From assembly GCA_002084535.1 (NCBI GenBank), contig NBLI01000163.1, positions 1 through 5,144 of the forward strand: a stretch of 5,144 nucleotides of DNA. The letters are read 5' to 3'. Of this stretch, positions 1-5,144 are shown piece by piece. A model generated the notes under the pieces. That model saw only the letters and a list, made by a program, of their open reading frames with translations. It did not search any database and was not told where the DNA came from. Position numbers and translations under genes: made by a program. Position 1 is the first letter of the stretch, and every line of letters starts with the position of its first letter. This stretch comes from Candidatus Zhuqueibacterota bacterium 4572_119 (lineage in GTDB: Bacteria; Zhuqueibacterota; Zhuqueibacteria; Thermofontimicrobiales; Thermofontimicrobiaceae).

Positions 1-33
1 AATTTGAATAACATGCAAAATCAATCTACTTTA

Positions 34-68
34 AATCCAGTTAATCTTGAGAATCCTGTGATCCTGTC
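34..68. repeat. degenerate AATCCTG-type short tandem repeat
   Basis: Four related units follow one another: AATCCAGTT (34-42), AATCTTGAG (43-51), AATCCTGTG (52-60) and ATCCTGTCC (61-69), with a spacing of 9, 9 and 8 bp. On the other strand it reads as CAGGAT-type units. From memory, intergenic runs of this AATCCTGTT/AACAGGATT kind are scattered through many environmental bacterial genomes; their function is unknown. The only plus frame open from the left edge runs through it and stops at 79-81 (TAA). That frame gives a low-complexity tail (NPVNLENPVILSNFI) which looks repeat-derived rather than like the end of a known protein, so I do not call it a gene. Confidence 0.5.
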
Positions 69-81
69 CAATTTCATTTAA

Positions 82-245
82 TGGGCTCCCCTGTGATCGG
101 TTACATATTTTCGATTCTTCATCCATAAAAAAGTCGTTAATAATAATTTGCCCTAATAAAATAGTCCGGCTTAATAAATTGTTGCATTGCAGCATCGTTG
201 CTGGCTAAAAAAATATCAACTTACAATTTATAAGTTTAAGTAAAT
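82..245 (+). other. upstream non-coding region of the IID gene
   Basis: I see no supported gene here. A small hairpin (CAGCA 190-194, loop TCGT, TGCTG 199-203) and a palindrome (218-236) lie in the last 60 bases. Promoter candidates are weak: TTGCAT at 182-187 with TAAAAA at 206-211 (18-bp spacer) is the best pair I found, and it is not convincing. The hairpin is not followed by a T-run on either strand, so it does not look like an intrinsic terminator. The region probably contains the promoter and 5' leader of the following gene, but I cannot place a start site. Confidence 0.35.
218..236. repeat. palindrome directly before the IID start codon
   Basis: AACTTA (218-223) and TAAGTT (231-236) are perfect 6-bp inverted repeats around a 7-base AT-rich loop, ending 9 bases before the ATG at 246. 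It occupies the place where a Shine-Dalgarno sequence would normally be, and no such sequence is present. It could be an operator half-site pair or a weak mRNA hairpin over the ribosome landing zone. In sequence this AT-rich, chance is a real alternative. Confidence 0.3.
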
Positions 246-1004
246 ATGGCTCGAATCAGAAAAAGAGACCTGGTAAATATATTTTTTCGATCGTTTTTTA
301 TACAAGCTGCCTGGAGTTATGAAAGGATGCTTGGACTTGGTTTCTGTTATTGTCTCATTCCAATCGCCAGACGACTGTTCAAAGACAGGAAAAAACAAGC
401 CGCATTTTTGAAGCGTCATTTGGATTTTTTTAATTCCCATCCGTACATGGCCAATTACTCGCTGGGTGCGGTTGCAAATATTGAACAGCAAGCAATATTA
501 AAAAACTGGGATGATATCCGTCCTGTCGAAGTTTTTAAAAAACGGGTGATCGGACCACTCGGTTCTATTGGGGACACTCTCTTTTGGCAGCTTTTGCTTC
601 CCTTTTTCGGAGCACTTGGAGTGCTAATGTTAATAGGGTTTAAAACCTGGGGAGCCTTGTTTTTTCTATTGTTTTATAATTTTTTTCATCTCTTTATCAG
701 GTTTCGCGGATTAGTAAAGAGTTATAAAAAAGGATTTGATATTATTCGGGATTTGTCACTTCGTGGCACTAAAAAATATTTCATATCTCTACAATATACA
801 TTCAGTGGTATTCTCGGTGTAGGAATCATTGTTCTACTTTCAAGAATTAATCAAATTGAATATGCGGTAAGTGGTAAAGCAGTGTTTTTGATTTCATTAT
901 TATTTTCATTTTTAATGGTGCGGAGACAGAAAATCTCAATTGATTTTCAAATAATCATTGCTATTATTAGTTCATTACTTGTCGGTTTAATGCTTACGCC
1001 GTAA
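246..1004 (+). CDS. PTS mannose/fructose/sorbose-family IID component
   Basis: This 252-residue protein is the IID subunit of a mannose-family PTS permease, which together with IIC forms the membrane channel that binds and moves the sugar during phosphorylation. The N-terminal third is soluble or amphipathic and carries the family signature: RSFFIQAAWSYERM at residues 15-28, then LGFCYCLIP (31-39), and RHLDFFNSHPYMA (57-69). The GPLGSIGDTLFW stretch (103-114) leads into the membrane part. Hydrophobic segments lie near 113-132, 135-151, 184-199, 211-225 and 234-251. The conserved RGLVKSYKKGFDII block is at 154-167. It is slightly shorter than the E. coli ManZ type (about 283 residues). The ATG at 246 is the first start after an in-frame stop at 237-239 and gives the expected N-terminus, although no Shine-Dalgarno is visible. 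IIC normally sits next to IID, but none lies in the 245 bp upstream. HPr and enzyme I follow after a 257-bp gap. Family assignment is firm; the sugar specificity is not readable. Confidence 0.92.
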   Translation: MARIRKRDLVNIFFRSFFIQAAWSYERMLGLGFCYCLIPIARRLFKDRKKQAAFLKRHLDFFNSHPYMANYSLGAVANIEQQAILKNWDDIRPVEVFKKRVIGPLGSIGDTLFWQLLLPFFGALGVLMLIGFKTWGALFFLLFYNFFHLFIRFRGLVKSYKKGFDIIRDLSLRGTKKYFISLQYTFSGILGVGIIVLLSRINQIEYAVSGKAVFLISLLFSFLMVRRQKISIDFQIIIAIISSLLVGLMLTP

Positions 1005-1049
1005 GTTTGTTTTGTGAAATGCTTTGAAAAATGATATTGTCCCAAAAAA

Positions 1050-1174
1050 TAAAGGTTGAGGAAAAGGTAAAGAAAAATGGATGACGTGATGCTCAATTAA
1101 TCCAGTATTTATTAAAAAATTTAATCCAAAATAATATTAGTTTTTTCTCTGCCGATACCTTTACCTCACCATTA
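1050..1174. repeat. 125-bp segment bounded by imperfect inverted repeats
   Basis: The left arm (1050-1069) reads TAAAGGTTGAGGAAAAGGTA. The reverse complement of the right arm (1156-1174) reads TAATGGTGAGGTAAAGGTA. Aligned with a single one-base gap they differ at only two positions, which is unlikely by chance at this length. The interior (1070-1155) contains no gene, but TTAATCCA is repeated at 1097-1104 and 1121-1128. The outermost bases are TA on both sides, as would be expected for a small non-autonomous (MITE-like) insertion at a TA target. Other readings are a long RNA stem with an 86-nt loop, or two facing binding sites of one regulator, since both arms contain AGG triplets at 6-bp spacing. 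The right arm overlaps the -35 element of the promoter proposed for ptsH. Confidence 0.5.
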
Positions 1175-1187
1175 AATTGTTTAGAAT
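1160..1187 (+). promoter_or_regulatory. candidate sigma70-type promoter for ptsHI
   Basis: TTTACC (1160-1165, 4 of 6 to TTGACA) and TAGAAT (1182-1187, 5 of 6 to TATAAT) are separated by 16 bp. They would start transcription near 1194, giving a leader of about 68 nt before ptsH. It is the best-matching pair I found in the gap. The -35 element lies inside the right arm of the inverted repeat at 1050-1174, so a protein binding that arm could block or aid it. AT-rich DNA yields such matches easily. Confidence 0.35.
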
Positions 1188-1212
1188 ATTTCTTCCAAAT
1201 TTGGCGAAAACT

Positions 1213-1243
1213 TTACTGTTAAAACGGTAATCATATTTTTTTT
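1213..1243 (+). terminator. terminator-like hairpin and T-tract in the ptsH leader
   Basis: TTACTGT (1213-1219) pairs with ACGGTAA (1224-1230), giving seven pairs including one G-T, with a TAAA tetraloop. After a 5-base spacer comes a run of eight T (1236-1243). The shape is that of a weak intrinsic terminator. It sits only two bases before the AGGAA of ptsH, so it could end transcription coming from the IID gene or act as an attenuator for ptsH. The low GC of the stem and the spacer before the T-run argue for weak or conditional activity. Confidence 0.4.
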
Positions 1244-1245
1244 AC

Positions 1246-1250
1246 AGGAA
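1246..1250 (+). promoter_or_regulatory. ribosome binding site of ptsH
   Basis: AGGAA lies 11 bases before the ATG at 1262 but only 2 bases before an alternative in-frame TTG at 1253. The spacing decides for the ATG, which also places the phosphorylated histidine at the canonical position 15. Confidence 0.5.
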
Positions 1251-1261
1251 AATTGTATCAA

Positions 1262-1549
1262 ATGCTTGAAAAAAAGGTCACCATAAAAAATTCACAAGGT
1301 TTACATGCCAGACCAGCCACGCAATTTGTTAAAGTCGCGGCAAAATTTCAATCACAGATATTTCTTTCCCGCGATGGGCGTGAAGCTGATGGGAAAAGCC
1401 TTATGAATGTTATCGCTTTAGCCGCGCCCAAAGGCTGTGAATTGATTCTTAAAATTGATGGTGTTGACGAGCAAAAAGCCATGACCAGCCTGGTAAAACT
1501 GATTAATAATAAATTCAACATCATAGAGACCAACGATGAAAAGAAATAG
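1262..1549 (+). CDS. ptsH: phosphocarrier protein HPr
   Basis: HPr is the small cytoplasmic phosphocarrier that accepts phosphate from enzyme I and hands it to the IIA domains of PTS permeases. The 95-residue product has the active-site block GLHARPATQFV with His15 and Arg17 at their canonical positions. The second signature, DGKSLMNVIALAAPKG (43-58), includes Ser46, the residue that HPr kinase/phosphorylase modifies in bacteria that have that enzyme. A serine here also occurs in species without the kinase, so it does not prove regulation. The protein is a few residues longer than typical HPr (85-90) because of a charged C-terminal tail ending NDEKK, whose codons overlap the start of ptsI. 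I chose the ATG at 1262; an in-frame TTG at 1253 would add three residues but is too close to the ribosome binding site. It is the first gene of a compact group with ptsI and the isomerase gene. Confidence 0.95.
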   Translation: MLEKKVTIKNSQGLHARPATQFVKVAAKFQSQIFLSRDGREADGKSLMNVIALAAPKGCELILKIDGVDEQKAMTSLVKLINNKFNIIETNDEKK

Positions 1550-3302
1550 CCCCAAAAAGATGATAAAACTTGAGGGGATAGCCGCGTCTCCGGGAATCGT
1601 CATTGGACAGGTATTTAAGCTGACAGGAGATGTGATAAAGGTCGAGGAAAGAGACTTACAACCTGATGAGATCAGTCAGGAAATTAAAAATTTCAACAAA
1701 GCCCTTGAAACCACAAAACGACAATTGTTCGACCTTCAATCCCAGGCGAAAACAAAAATAGGGAAAGAAGGAGAACAAATCTTTGACGCGCATCAAATGC
1801 TTCTTGAGGATCCCGTAATTATTAAGGAAACAATCGACCTCATAAAAAAATTAGCAAAAAACGCCGACTTTGTTTATTACCAGGTAGTGCAAAAATTTCA
1901 AAAATCGCTGGAAAAGGTTGACGATGAATTTTTTTTGGGACGGGTTGCTGATTTAAAAGATGTAAAACGGAGATTGATTCGTAACATTCAAGGCGGAAAA
2001 AAAATGCCGTTATCCGGTTTGACACAAAAGGCAATTGTTGTTGCTAACGATTTAACGCCTTCAGAGACCGTTTTACTGGATAAGCAAAAAGTCATGGCTT
2101 TTGCAACCGACCGGGGAGGAAAAAACTCTCACGCCGCGATTATGGCGCGTTCCATGGAAATTCCATCGGTTGTAGGGACAAATGACATATCAGAACTCGC
2201 GAGCTCCGGCGATACCTTGATAATTGACGGTATTAATGGTAAAGCCATTTTAAATCCAACACCATCCAGCCTGAATAAATATCTCAAAAAGCGCCAGGAA
2301 TACGACGAGGAAACGAAACAGTTATCAAAATTAAAGAACCTGCCCTCACGCTCTTTGGACGGAAAAGATATTGAGTTGTCAGCCAATCTTGACTTCCCGG
2401 ATGAAGTAACTTCTGCCATTAATTATGGTGCTCGTGGTGTCGGTTTATTTCGAACTGAATATATATATTTAACACGTGAACAATTGCCAGCACTCGAAGA
2501 AGAACATAGAGAATACGCCAGAGTTGCCAAAAAGGTAGCCCCTCACCCGCTTATCATTCGCACTCTGGATATTGGCGGAGACAAAAATCCTTGCTATATA
2601 AAATTCCCGGAAGAAGAAAATCCAGTATTAGGCTGGCGCGGCATACGTTTTTGTCTTGAAAATCCCAAAATTTTCAAATCTCAGTTAAATGCAATTTTAC
2701 AAGCCAGTGTGAGTGGCAATGTAAAAATTTTATTGCCAATGATATCATGTCTGGAGGAAGTACACCAGGCGAAAAATATCATAGATCAGGTTAAAGGAGA
2801 GTTACTGTCAAAAAAAATTGAATTTAATGAGAATATAGAAATAGGGATTATGATTGAGGTTCCATCAGCAGCGATAATGGCAGAACACCTGGCAGAAGAA
2901 GTAGATTTTTTAAGCATTGGAACCAATGACTTAATCCAGTACACACTCGCCGCGGACCGCGGGAATCAGCACGTTGCCAATCTTTCAAAACGTCTTCCCC
3001 CATCGGTATTAAGAATTATTAAAAATGTTGTCGATGCGGGTCATAAAAAAGGTGTTTGGGTTGGTATGTGCGGAGAAATGGCTTCAGATCCTTTAGCTAC
3101 ATTAATTTTACTGGGACTGGATTTGGACGAGTTAAGCGTAAGTCCTGCTGCACTACCTGAAATAAAAAAAATAATCCGGTCTATTTCATATACTGATGCT
3201 CAGAAAATTTCTGAAAAGGCTTTACAAATGAAAAGTTCAGAACAAATAGAAATTTACATGCGGAATGTTTTTTACACCCGGTTCAAAAAGAAAATAGTTT
3301 AA
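1536..3302 (+). CDS. ptsI: PTS enzyme I (phosphoenolpyruvate-protein phosphotransferase)
   Basis: Enzyme I starts the PTS cascade in the cytoplasm: it autophosphorylates from PEP and passes the phosphate to HPr. The 588-residue sequence is full length (E. coli 575). The N-terminal domain begins LEGIAASPGIVIG (12-24). The phosphohistidine loop GGKNSHAAIMAR (194-205) carries His199; K-N replaces the commoner R-T before the serine. The PEP-binding barrel shows GLFRTEYIY (303-311, Arg306), RTLDIGGDK (342-350), NPVLGWRGIR (362-371), IEVPSAA (440-446, Glu441), GTNDLIQYT (462-470, Asp465) and GMCGEMASDP (510-519, catalytic Cys512). All sit at a constant offset of ten from the E. coli residues as I remember them. 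All key residues are present, so it should be active. From the ATG at 1536 it overlaps ptsH by 14 bp, suggesting translational coupling. A second ATG at 1560 (residue 9, MIKLEGIAAS) fits the usual family N-terminus better and may be the true start; neither has a good Shine-Dalgarno. Confidence 0.96.
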   Translation: MKRNSPKKMIKLEGIAASPGIVIGQVFKLTGDVIKVEERDLQPDEISQEIKNFNKALETTKRQLFDLQSQAKTKIGKEGEQIFDAHQMLLEDPVIIKETIDLIKKLAKNADFVYYQVVQKFQKSLEKVDDEFFLGRVADLKDVKRRLIRNIQGGKKMPLSGLTQKAIVVANDLTPSETVLLDKQKVMAFATDRGGKNSHAAIMARSMEIPSVVGTNDISELASSGDTLIIDGINGKAILNPTPSSLNKYLKKRQEYDEETKQLSKLKNLPSRSLDGKDIELSANLDFPDEVTSAINYGARGVGLFRTEYIYLTREQLPALEEEHREYARVAKKVAPHPLIIRTLDIGGDKNPCYIKFPEEENPVLGWRGIRFCLENPKIFKSQLNAILQASVSGNVKILLPMISCLEEVHQAKNIIDQVKGELLSKKIEFNENIEIGIMIEVPSAAIMAEHLAEEVDFLSIGTNDLIQYTLAADRGNQHVANLSKRLPPSVLRIIKNVVDAGHKKGVWVGMCGEMASDPLATLILLGLDLDELSVSPAALPEIKKIIRSISYTDAQKISEKALQMKSSEQIEIYMRNVFYTRFKKKIV

Positions 3303-3325
3303 CCATTGTAAAAGTTTGCCAAAAC

Positions 3326-4378
3326 ATGGATATTCTTAAATTAATTAAAAAACACGACAATCAGAAAATGCTGGACTTACTTTTAGGGTTTCCCGAACAG
3401 TTTGAAAAAGCATTAAAAATTGGAAACTCCTTCAAATTTACCATTGCTCCGGGACAGATCGATCATATTATTTTTGGGGGAATGGGCGGATCAGCAATTG
3501 GTGGTGAGGTTATTATCTCCTGTTTGTCAAAAGAATTAAAAATTCCGGCAATGGTTCAACGAAGCTATTCGCTCCCCAAATTTGCAAATTCCAGAACGAT
3601 GGTTATTATTTCCAGCTTTTCAGGAAACACTGAAGAATCTCTAAGCCTGTATGAAAACGCACGGGAAAGTAATTCCAAAATTATTTGTATTACCTCCGGT
3701 GGTGAACTGGAAAAGCGAGCTAATGCGAACGCCGTCCCCATTATCTCCATTCCCGGCGGTATGCAACCCCGTTGCGCGCTGGGATATTTGTCAATCCCGA
3801 TTCTTGTTTTTTTAAAGAAATCTGGTATTGCGATGAATGAAGATGATAATTTTGCCGAGACATTGGCGCTTTTACATAAAAAATCAGAACTTTATTCCCC
3901 GCGTAATCAAGATAATTTAGCACTGAATATAGCCAAACAATTTTATAATAAAATACCTATTATTTACAGCAGCAATGACATGATGCATGCGGTTGCTATG
4001 CGATGGAAAGCACAGATTTCCGAAAACGCTAAAACGATGGCATTTTATAATGTCTTCCCGGAACTTAATCATAATGAAATCGTTGGATGGCAACAACTGC
4101 CGGAACTGCTTCGGAAATTCCAAATTATTTACTTGCGGGATAAAGAAGATTCTTCAAGGAACCAATCCCGGATGGAAATAACCAAAGAAATTTTAGAACA
4201 GGAAACAAATCAGGTCTTTGAATTATATTCAGAAGGCTCGTCCAAATTGTCACGTCTTTTTTCAATTATCTACCTCGGCGATATGGTCAGCTATTACCTG
4301 GCAATACTGAACAATTTGGACCCGACTCCCATAAAAAAAATTCAAATTTTAAAAGACAAGTTAAAGGATATATATTAG
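3326..4378 (+). CDS. bifunctional phosphoglucose/phosphomannose isomerase
   Basis: This 350-residue cytoplasmic enzyme belongs to the SIS-fold family that interconverts glucose-6-P and mannose-6-P with fructose-6-P, first described from archaea and also found in several bacterial phyla. The N-terminus (FPEQFEKAL, 22-30) is typical. The first SIS domain has the sugar-phosphate loop GMGGSAIGG (52-60), SSFSGNTEE (96-104), TSGG (123-126) and the family-specific GMQPRCALGY (145-154). The second carries WKAQISENAK (227-236, Glu233) and FPELNHNEIVGW (244-255, His249). Glu and His 16 residues apart match the catalytic pair in the family. The C-terminus keeps DPTPIKKIQILK (332-343), which should supply the active-site lysine. 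It starts 23 bp after ptsI with no visible promoter or Shine-Dalgarno, so it is probably co-transcribed. Standing after the PTS genes, it would feed imported mannose- or glucose-6-P into glycolysis; that link is inferred from position. A single-function isomerase is possible, but the motifs favour the bifunctional type. Confidence 0.92.
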   Translation: MDILKLIKKHDNQKMLDLLLGFPEQFEKALKIGNSFKFTIAPGQIDHIIFGGMGGSAIGGEVIISCLSKELKIPAMVQRSYSLPKFANSRTMVIISSFSGNTEESLSLYENARESNSKIICITSGGELEKRANANAVPIISIPGGMQPRCALGYLSIPILVFLKKSGIAMNEDDNFAETLALLHKKSELYSPRNQDNLALNIAKQFYNKIPIIYSSNDMMHAVAMRWKAQISENAKTMAFYNVFPELNHNEIVGWQQLPELLRKFQIIYLRDKEDSSRNQSRMEITKEILEQETNQVFELYSEGSSKLSRLFSIIYLGDMVSYYLAILNNLDPTPIKKIQILKDKLKDIY

Positions 4379-4467
4379 TTTTTTATCAACTCTTTAAGTT
4401 ACACCTTTATTTTAGAATTCATTATAATCAATCAATTTGTTTTCAGCATATTTCTCTTTTGAAAGTA

Positions 4468-4473
4468 TATAAT
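4468..4473 (+). promoter_or_regulatory. candidate -10 box for metK
   Basis: A perfect TATAAT stands 52 bp before the metK start in the 147-bp gap after the isomerase gene. I found no good -35 at 16-18 bp: the sequence there is AGCATA or close to it. Transcription would begin near 4480 with a leader of about 45 nt. I saw no strong intrinsic terminator between 4379 and this box; TTAAAG (4361-4366) and CTTTAA (4392-4397) could pair, but only weakly over a 25-base loop. Confidence 0.4.
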
Positions 4474-4478
4474 TAGAA

Positions 4479-4497
4479 TAATACCCGCAAAGTATTA
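4479..4497 (+). other. small hairpin in the metK leader
   Basis: TAATAC (4479-4484) and GTATTA (4492-4497) pair perfectly around the 7-base loop CCGCAAA. It would lie at the very 5' end of the mRNA predicted from the TATAAT at 4468. It could protect the transcript end or be chance. It does not resemble the SAM-binding riboswitch classes I know. Confidence 0.25.
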
Positions 4498-4512
4498 ACA
4501 GATAACAGATAT

Positions 4513-4517
4513 AGGAG
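4513..4517 (+). promoter_or_regulatory. ribosome binding site of metK
   Basis: AGGAG stands 8 bases before the ATG at 4526. It is the best Shine-Dalgarno in the window and fixes the metK start; the three other genes apart from ptsH have weak or no such sequence. Confidence 0.75.
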
Positions 4518-4525
4518 CAAAAAAT

Positions 4526-5144
4526 ATGAAATCATTCTTATTTACATCTGAATCGGTTACAGAAGGACATCCCGATAAAATGGCAGATCAAATTTCAGAC
4601 GCAGTTTTGGATGCGATTTATAAAGAAGATCCATTTGGAAGAGTTGCCTGCGAAACTTTTGTTACCACAGGATTAGCCATTGTTGGCGGCGAGATAACCA
4701 CAAAAACATACGTTGACATCCCAAGAGTTGTTCGCGAAGTGATCAAAGATATTGGCTATATTGACGCCAATTATGGATACGATGCTGAAACGGTAGGTAT
4801 AATGTCGTCAATTGATCAACAGTCAACCGATATTGCACTTGGCGTTGATAAAGACGGCGCTGGAGATCAGGGCATGATGTTTGGCTATGCAAATGACGAA
4901 ACAGAAGAACTGATGCCATTGCCAATTATGTTATCACATAAATTAACAATGAGACTCGCCGAAGCTCGTAAAAAAAACATCCTTCCATTTTTACGACCCG
5001 ACGGAAAGTCCCAGGTTACCATAGAATATGTTGATGGCAAACCACACGGTGTTCATACTGTTGTAATTTCCACCCAGCATGATCCGGATATAAAACTCAC
5101 AGATCTACGCAAAGAAATAATCAACCACATCATCACGCCAATTT
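4526..5144 (+). CDS. metK: S-adenosylmethionine synthetase, N-terminal part
   Basis: MetK makes S-adenosylmethionine from methionine and ATP in the cytoplasm, the methyl donor of the cell. The first 206 residues are present; the gene runs off the right edge, with roughly 180 more expected from the usual length near 385-395. The N-terminus is classical: FTSESVTEGHPDKMADQISD (6-25), with His15 and Asp17 of the ATP/magnesium site. TGLAIVGGEITT (48-59) and GIMSSIDQQSTDIALGVD (91-108) follow. The signature GAGDQGMMFGYA is at 111-122 and RPDGKSQVT at 157-165. The start is set by the AGGAG at 4513. A 147-bp gap with its own -10 box separates it from the isomerase gene, so it is probably a separate transcription unit, and a functional link with the PTS is not implied. 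The visible part shows no frameshift or missing key residue. Confidence 0.97.
   Translation, partial: MKSFLFTSESVTEGHPDKMADQISDAVLDAIYKEDPFGRVACETFVTTGLAIVGGEITTKTYVDIPRVVREVIKDIGYIDANYGYDAETVGIMSSIDQQSTDIALGVDKDGAGDQGMMFGYANDETEELMPLPIMLSHKLTMRLAEARKKNILPFLRPDGKSQVTIEYVDGKPHGVHTVVISTQHDPDIKLTDLRKEIINHIITPI

Noticed and set aside
21..77. Short minus-strand frame of 18 codons through the AATCCTG repeat
   Set aside because: It consists of translated repeat units and ends at a stop within the window; there is no sign of a real gene.
228..491. Minus-strand open frame of 87 codons opposite the IID gene
   Set aside because: It lies opposite the conserved N-terminal IID coding region, its product resembles no family I know, and it looks like a by-product of the real gene.
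1077..1100. Seven-codon open frame (MDDVMLN) preceded by purine-rich GAGG and AAGG, a possible leader peptide
   Set aside because: It lies inside the inverted-repeat segment, upstream of the proposed ptsH promoter, has no regulatory codon run, and such short frames are expected by chance.
1195..1204. Perfect 10-bp palindrome CCAAATTTGG near the proposed ptsH transcription start
   Set aside because: It is short and AT-centred, matches no regulator site I can name, and alone is not strong enough to call an operator.
1253..1255. TTG as an alternative HPr start
   Set aside because: It is only 2 bases after the AGGAA site and shifts the active histidine from position 15 to 18; ATG at 1262 fits better.
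1840..2419. Minus-strand open frames inside ptsI
   Set aside because: They oppose a continuous, fully motif-supported enzyme I reading frame and have no recognisable product.
4361..4397. Possible terminator after the isomerase gene (TTAAAG pairing with CTTTAA)
   Set aside because: The stem is AT-rich with only six pairs, the loop is 25 bases, and no T-run follows the stem.
1..5144. CRISPR arrays, tRNA or rRNA genes, insertion sequences with transposase
   Set aside because: None seen: there are no regularly spaced repeats, no cloverleaf or rRNA-like stretches that I could recognise, and no transposase-like protein.

Overview
The window looks like a bacterial chromosome segment. It is AT-rich, densely coded on the + strand, and carries core metabolism plus a sugar phosphotransferase system (PTS). 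Three things make me favour, with low confidence, a member of the FCB group or a related candidate phylum (Calditrichota or Marinimicrobiota-like). These are a mannose-family PTS membrane subunit together with HPr and enzyme I, the archaeal-type bifunctional phosphoglucose/phosphomannose isomerase, and weak or missing Shine-Dalgarno sequences before three of five genes. No rRNA or other taxonomic marker is present to settle this.

Layout: 1-245 is non-coding as far as I can see. It holds a short degenerate run of 9-bp AATCCTG-type repeats (34-68), a small hairpin (190-203) and a palindrome just before the first gene (218-236). 246-1004 encodes a mannose-family PTS IID subunit. 1005-1261 is a 257-bp gap with more structure than expected: a 125-bp segment bounded by long imperfect inverted repeats (1050-1174), a candidate promoter (1160-1187), and a terminator-like hairpin plus T-tract (1213-1243) directly before the ptsH ribosome binding site. 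1262-1549 is ptsH (HPr), 1536-3302 is ptsI (enzyme I), and 3326-4378 is the bifunctional glucose/mannose-6-phosphate isomerase. These three are closely packed and are probably one transcription unit. After a 147-bp gap with a TATAAT box, metK (S-adenosylmethionine synthetase) starts at 4526 and runs off the right edge.

How they fit together: enzyme I takes phosphate from PEP and passes it to HPr His15. HPr would phosphorylate a IIA/IIB pair, which would phosphorylate a sugar imported by IIC-IID. The isomerase would then channel the hexose 6-phosphate (mannose-6-P or glucose-6-P) into fructose-6-P and glycolysis. IIA, IIB and IIC are not in this window, and nothing in the 245 bp before IID encodes them, so whether this PTS transports sugar or mainly signals cannot be decided here. 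metK appears to be a separate housekeeping unit.

I see no previously undescribed protein system: all five genes belong to known families. The observations most worth a second look are regulatory and structural, mainly the inverted-repeat segment and the possible attenuator in front of ptsH.
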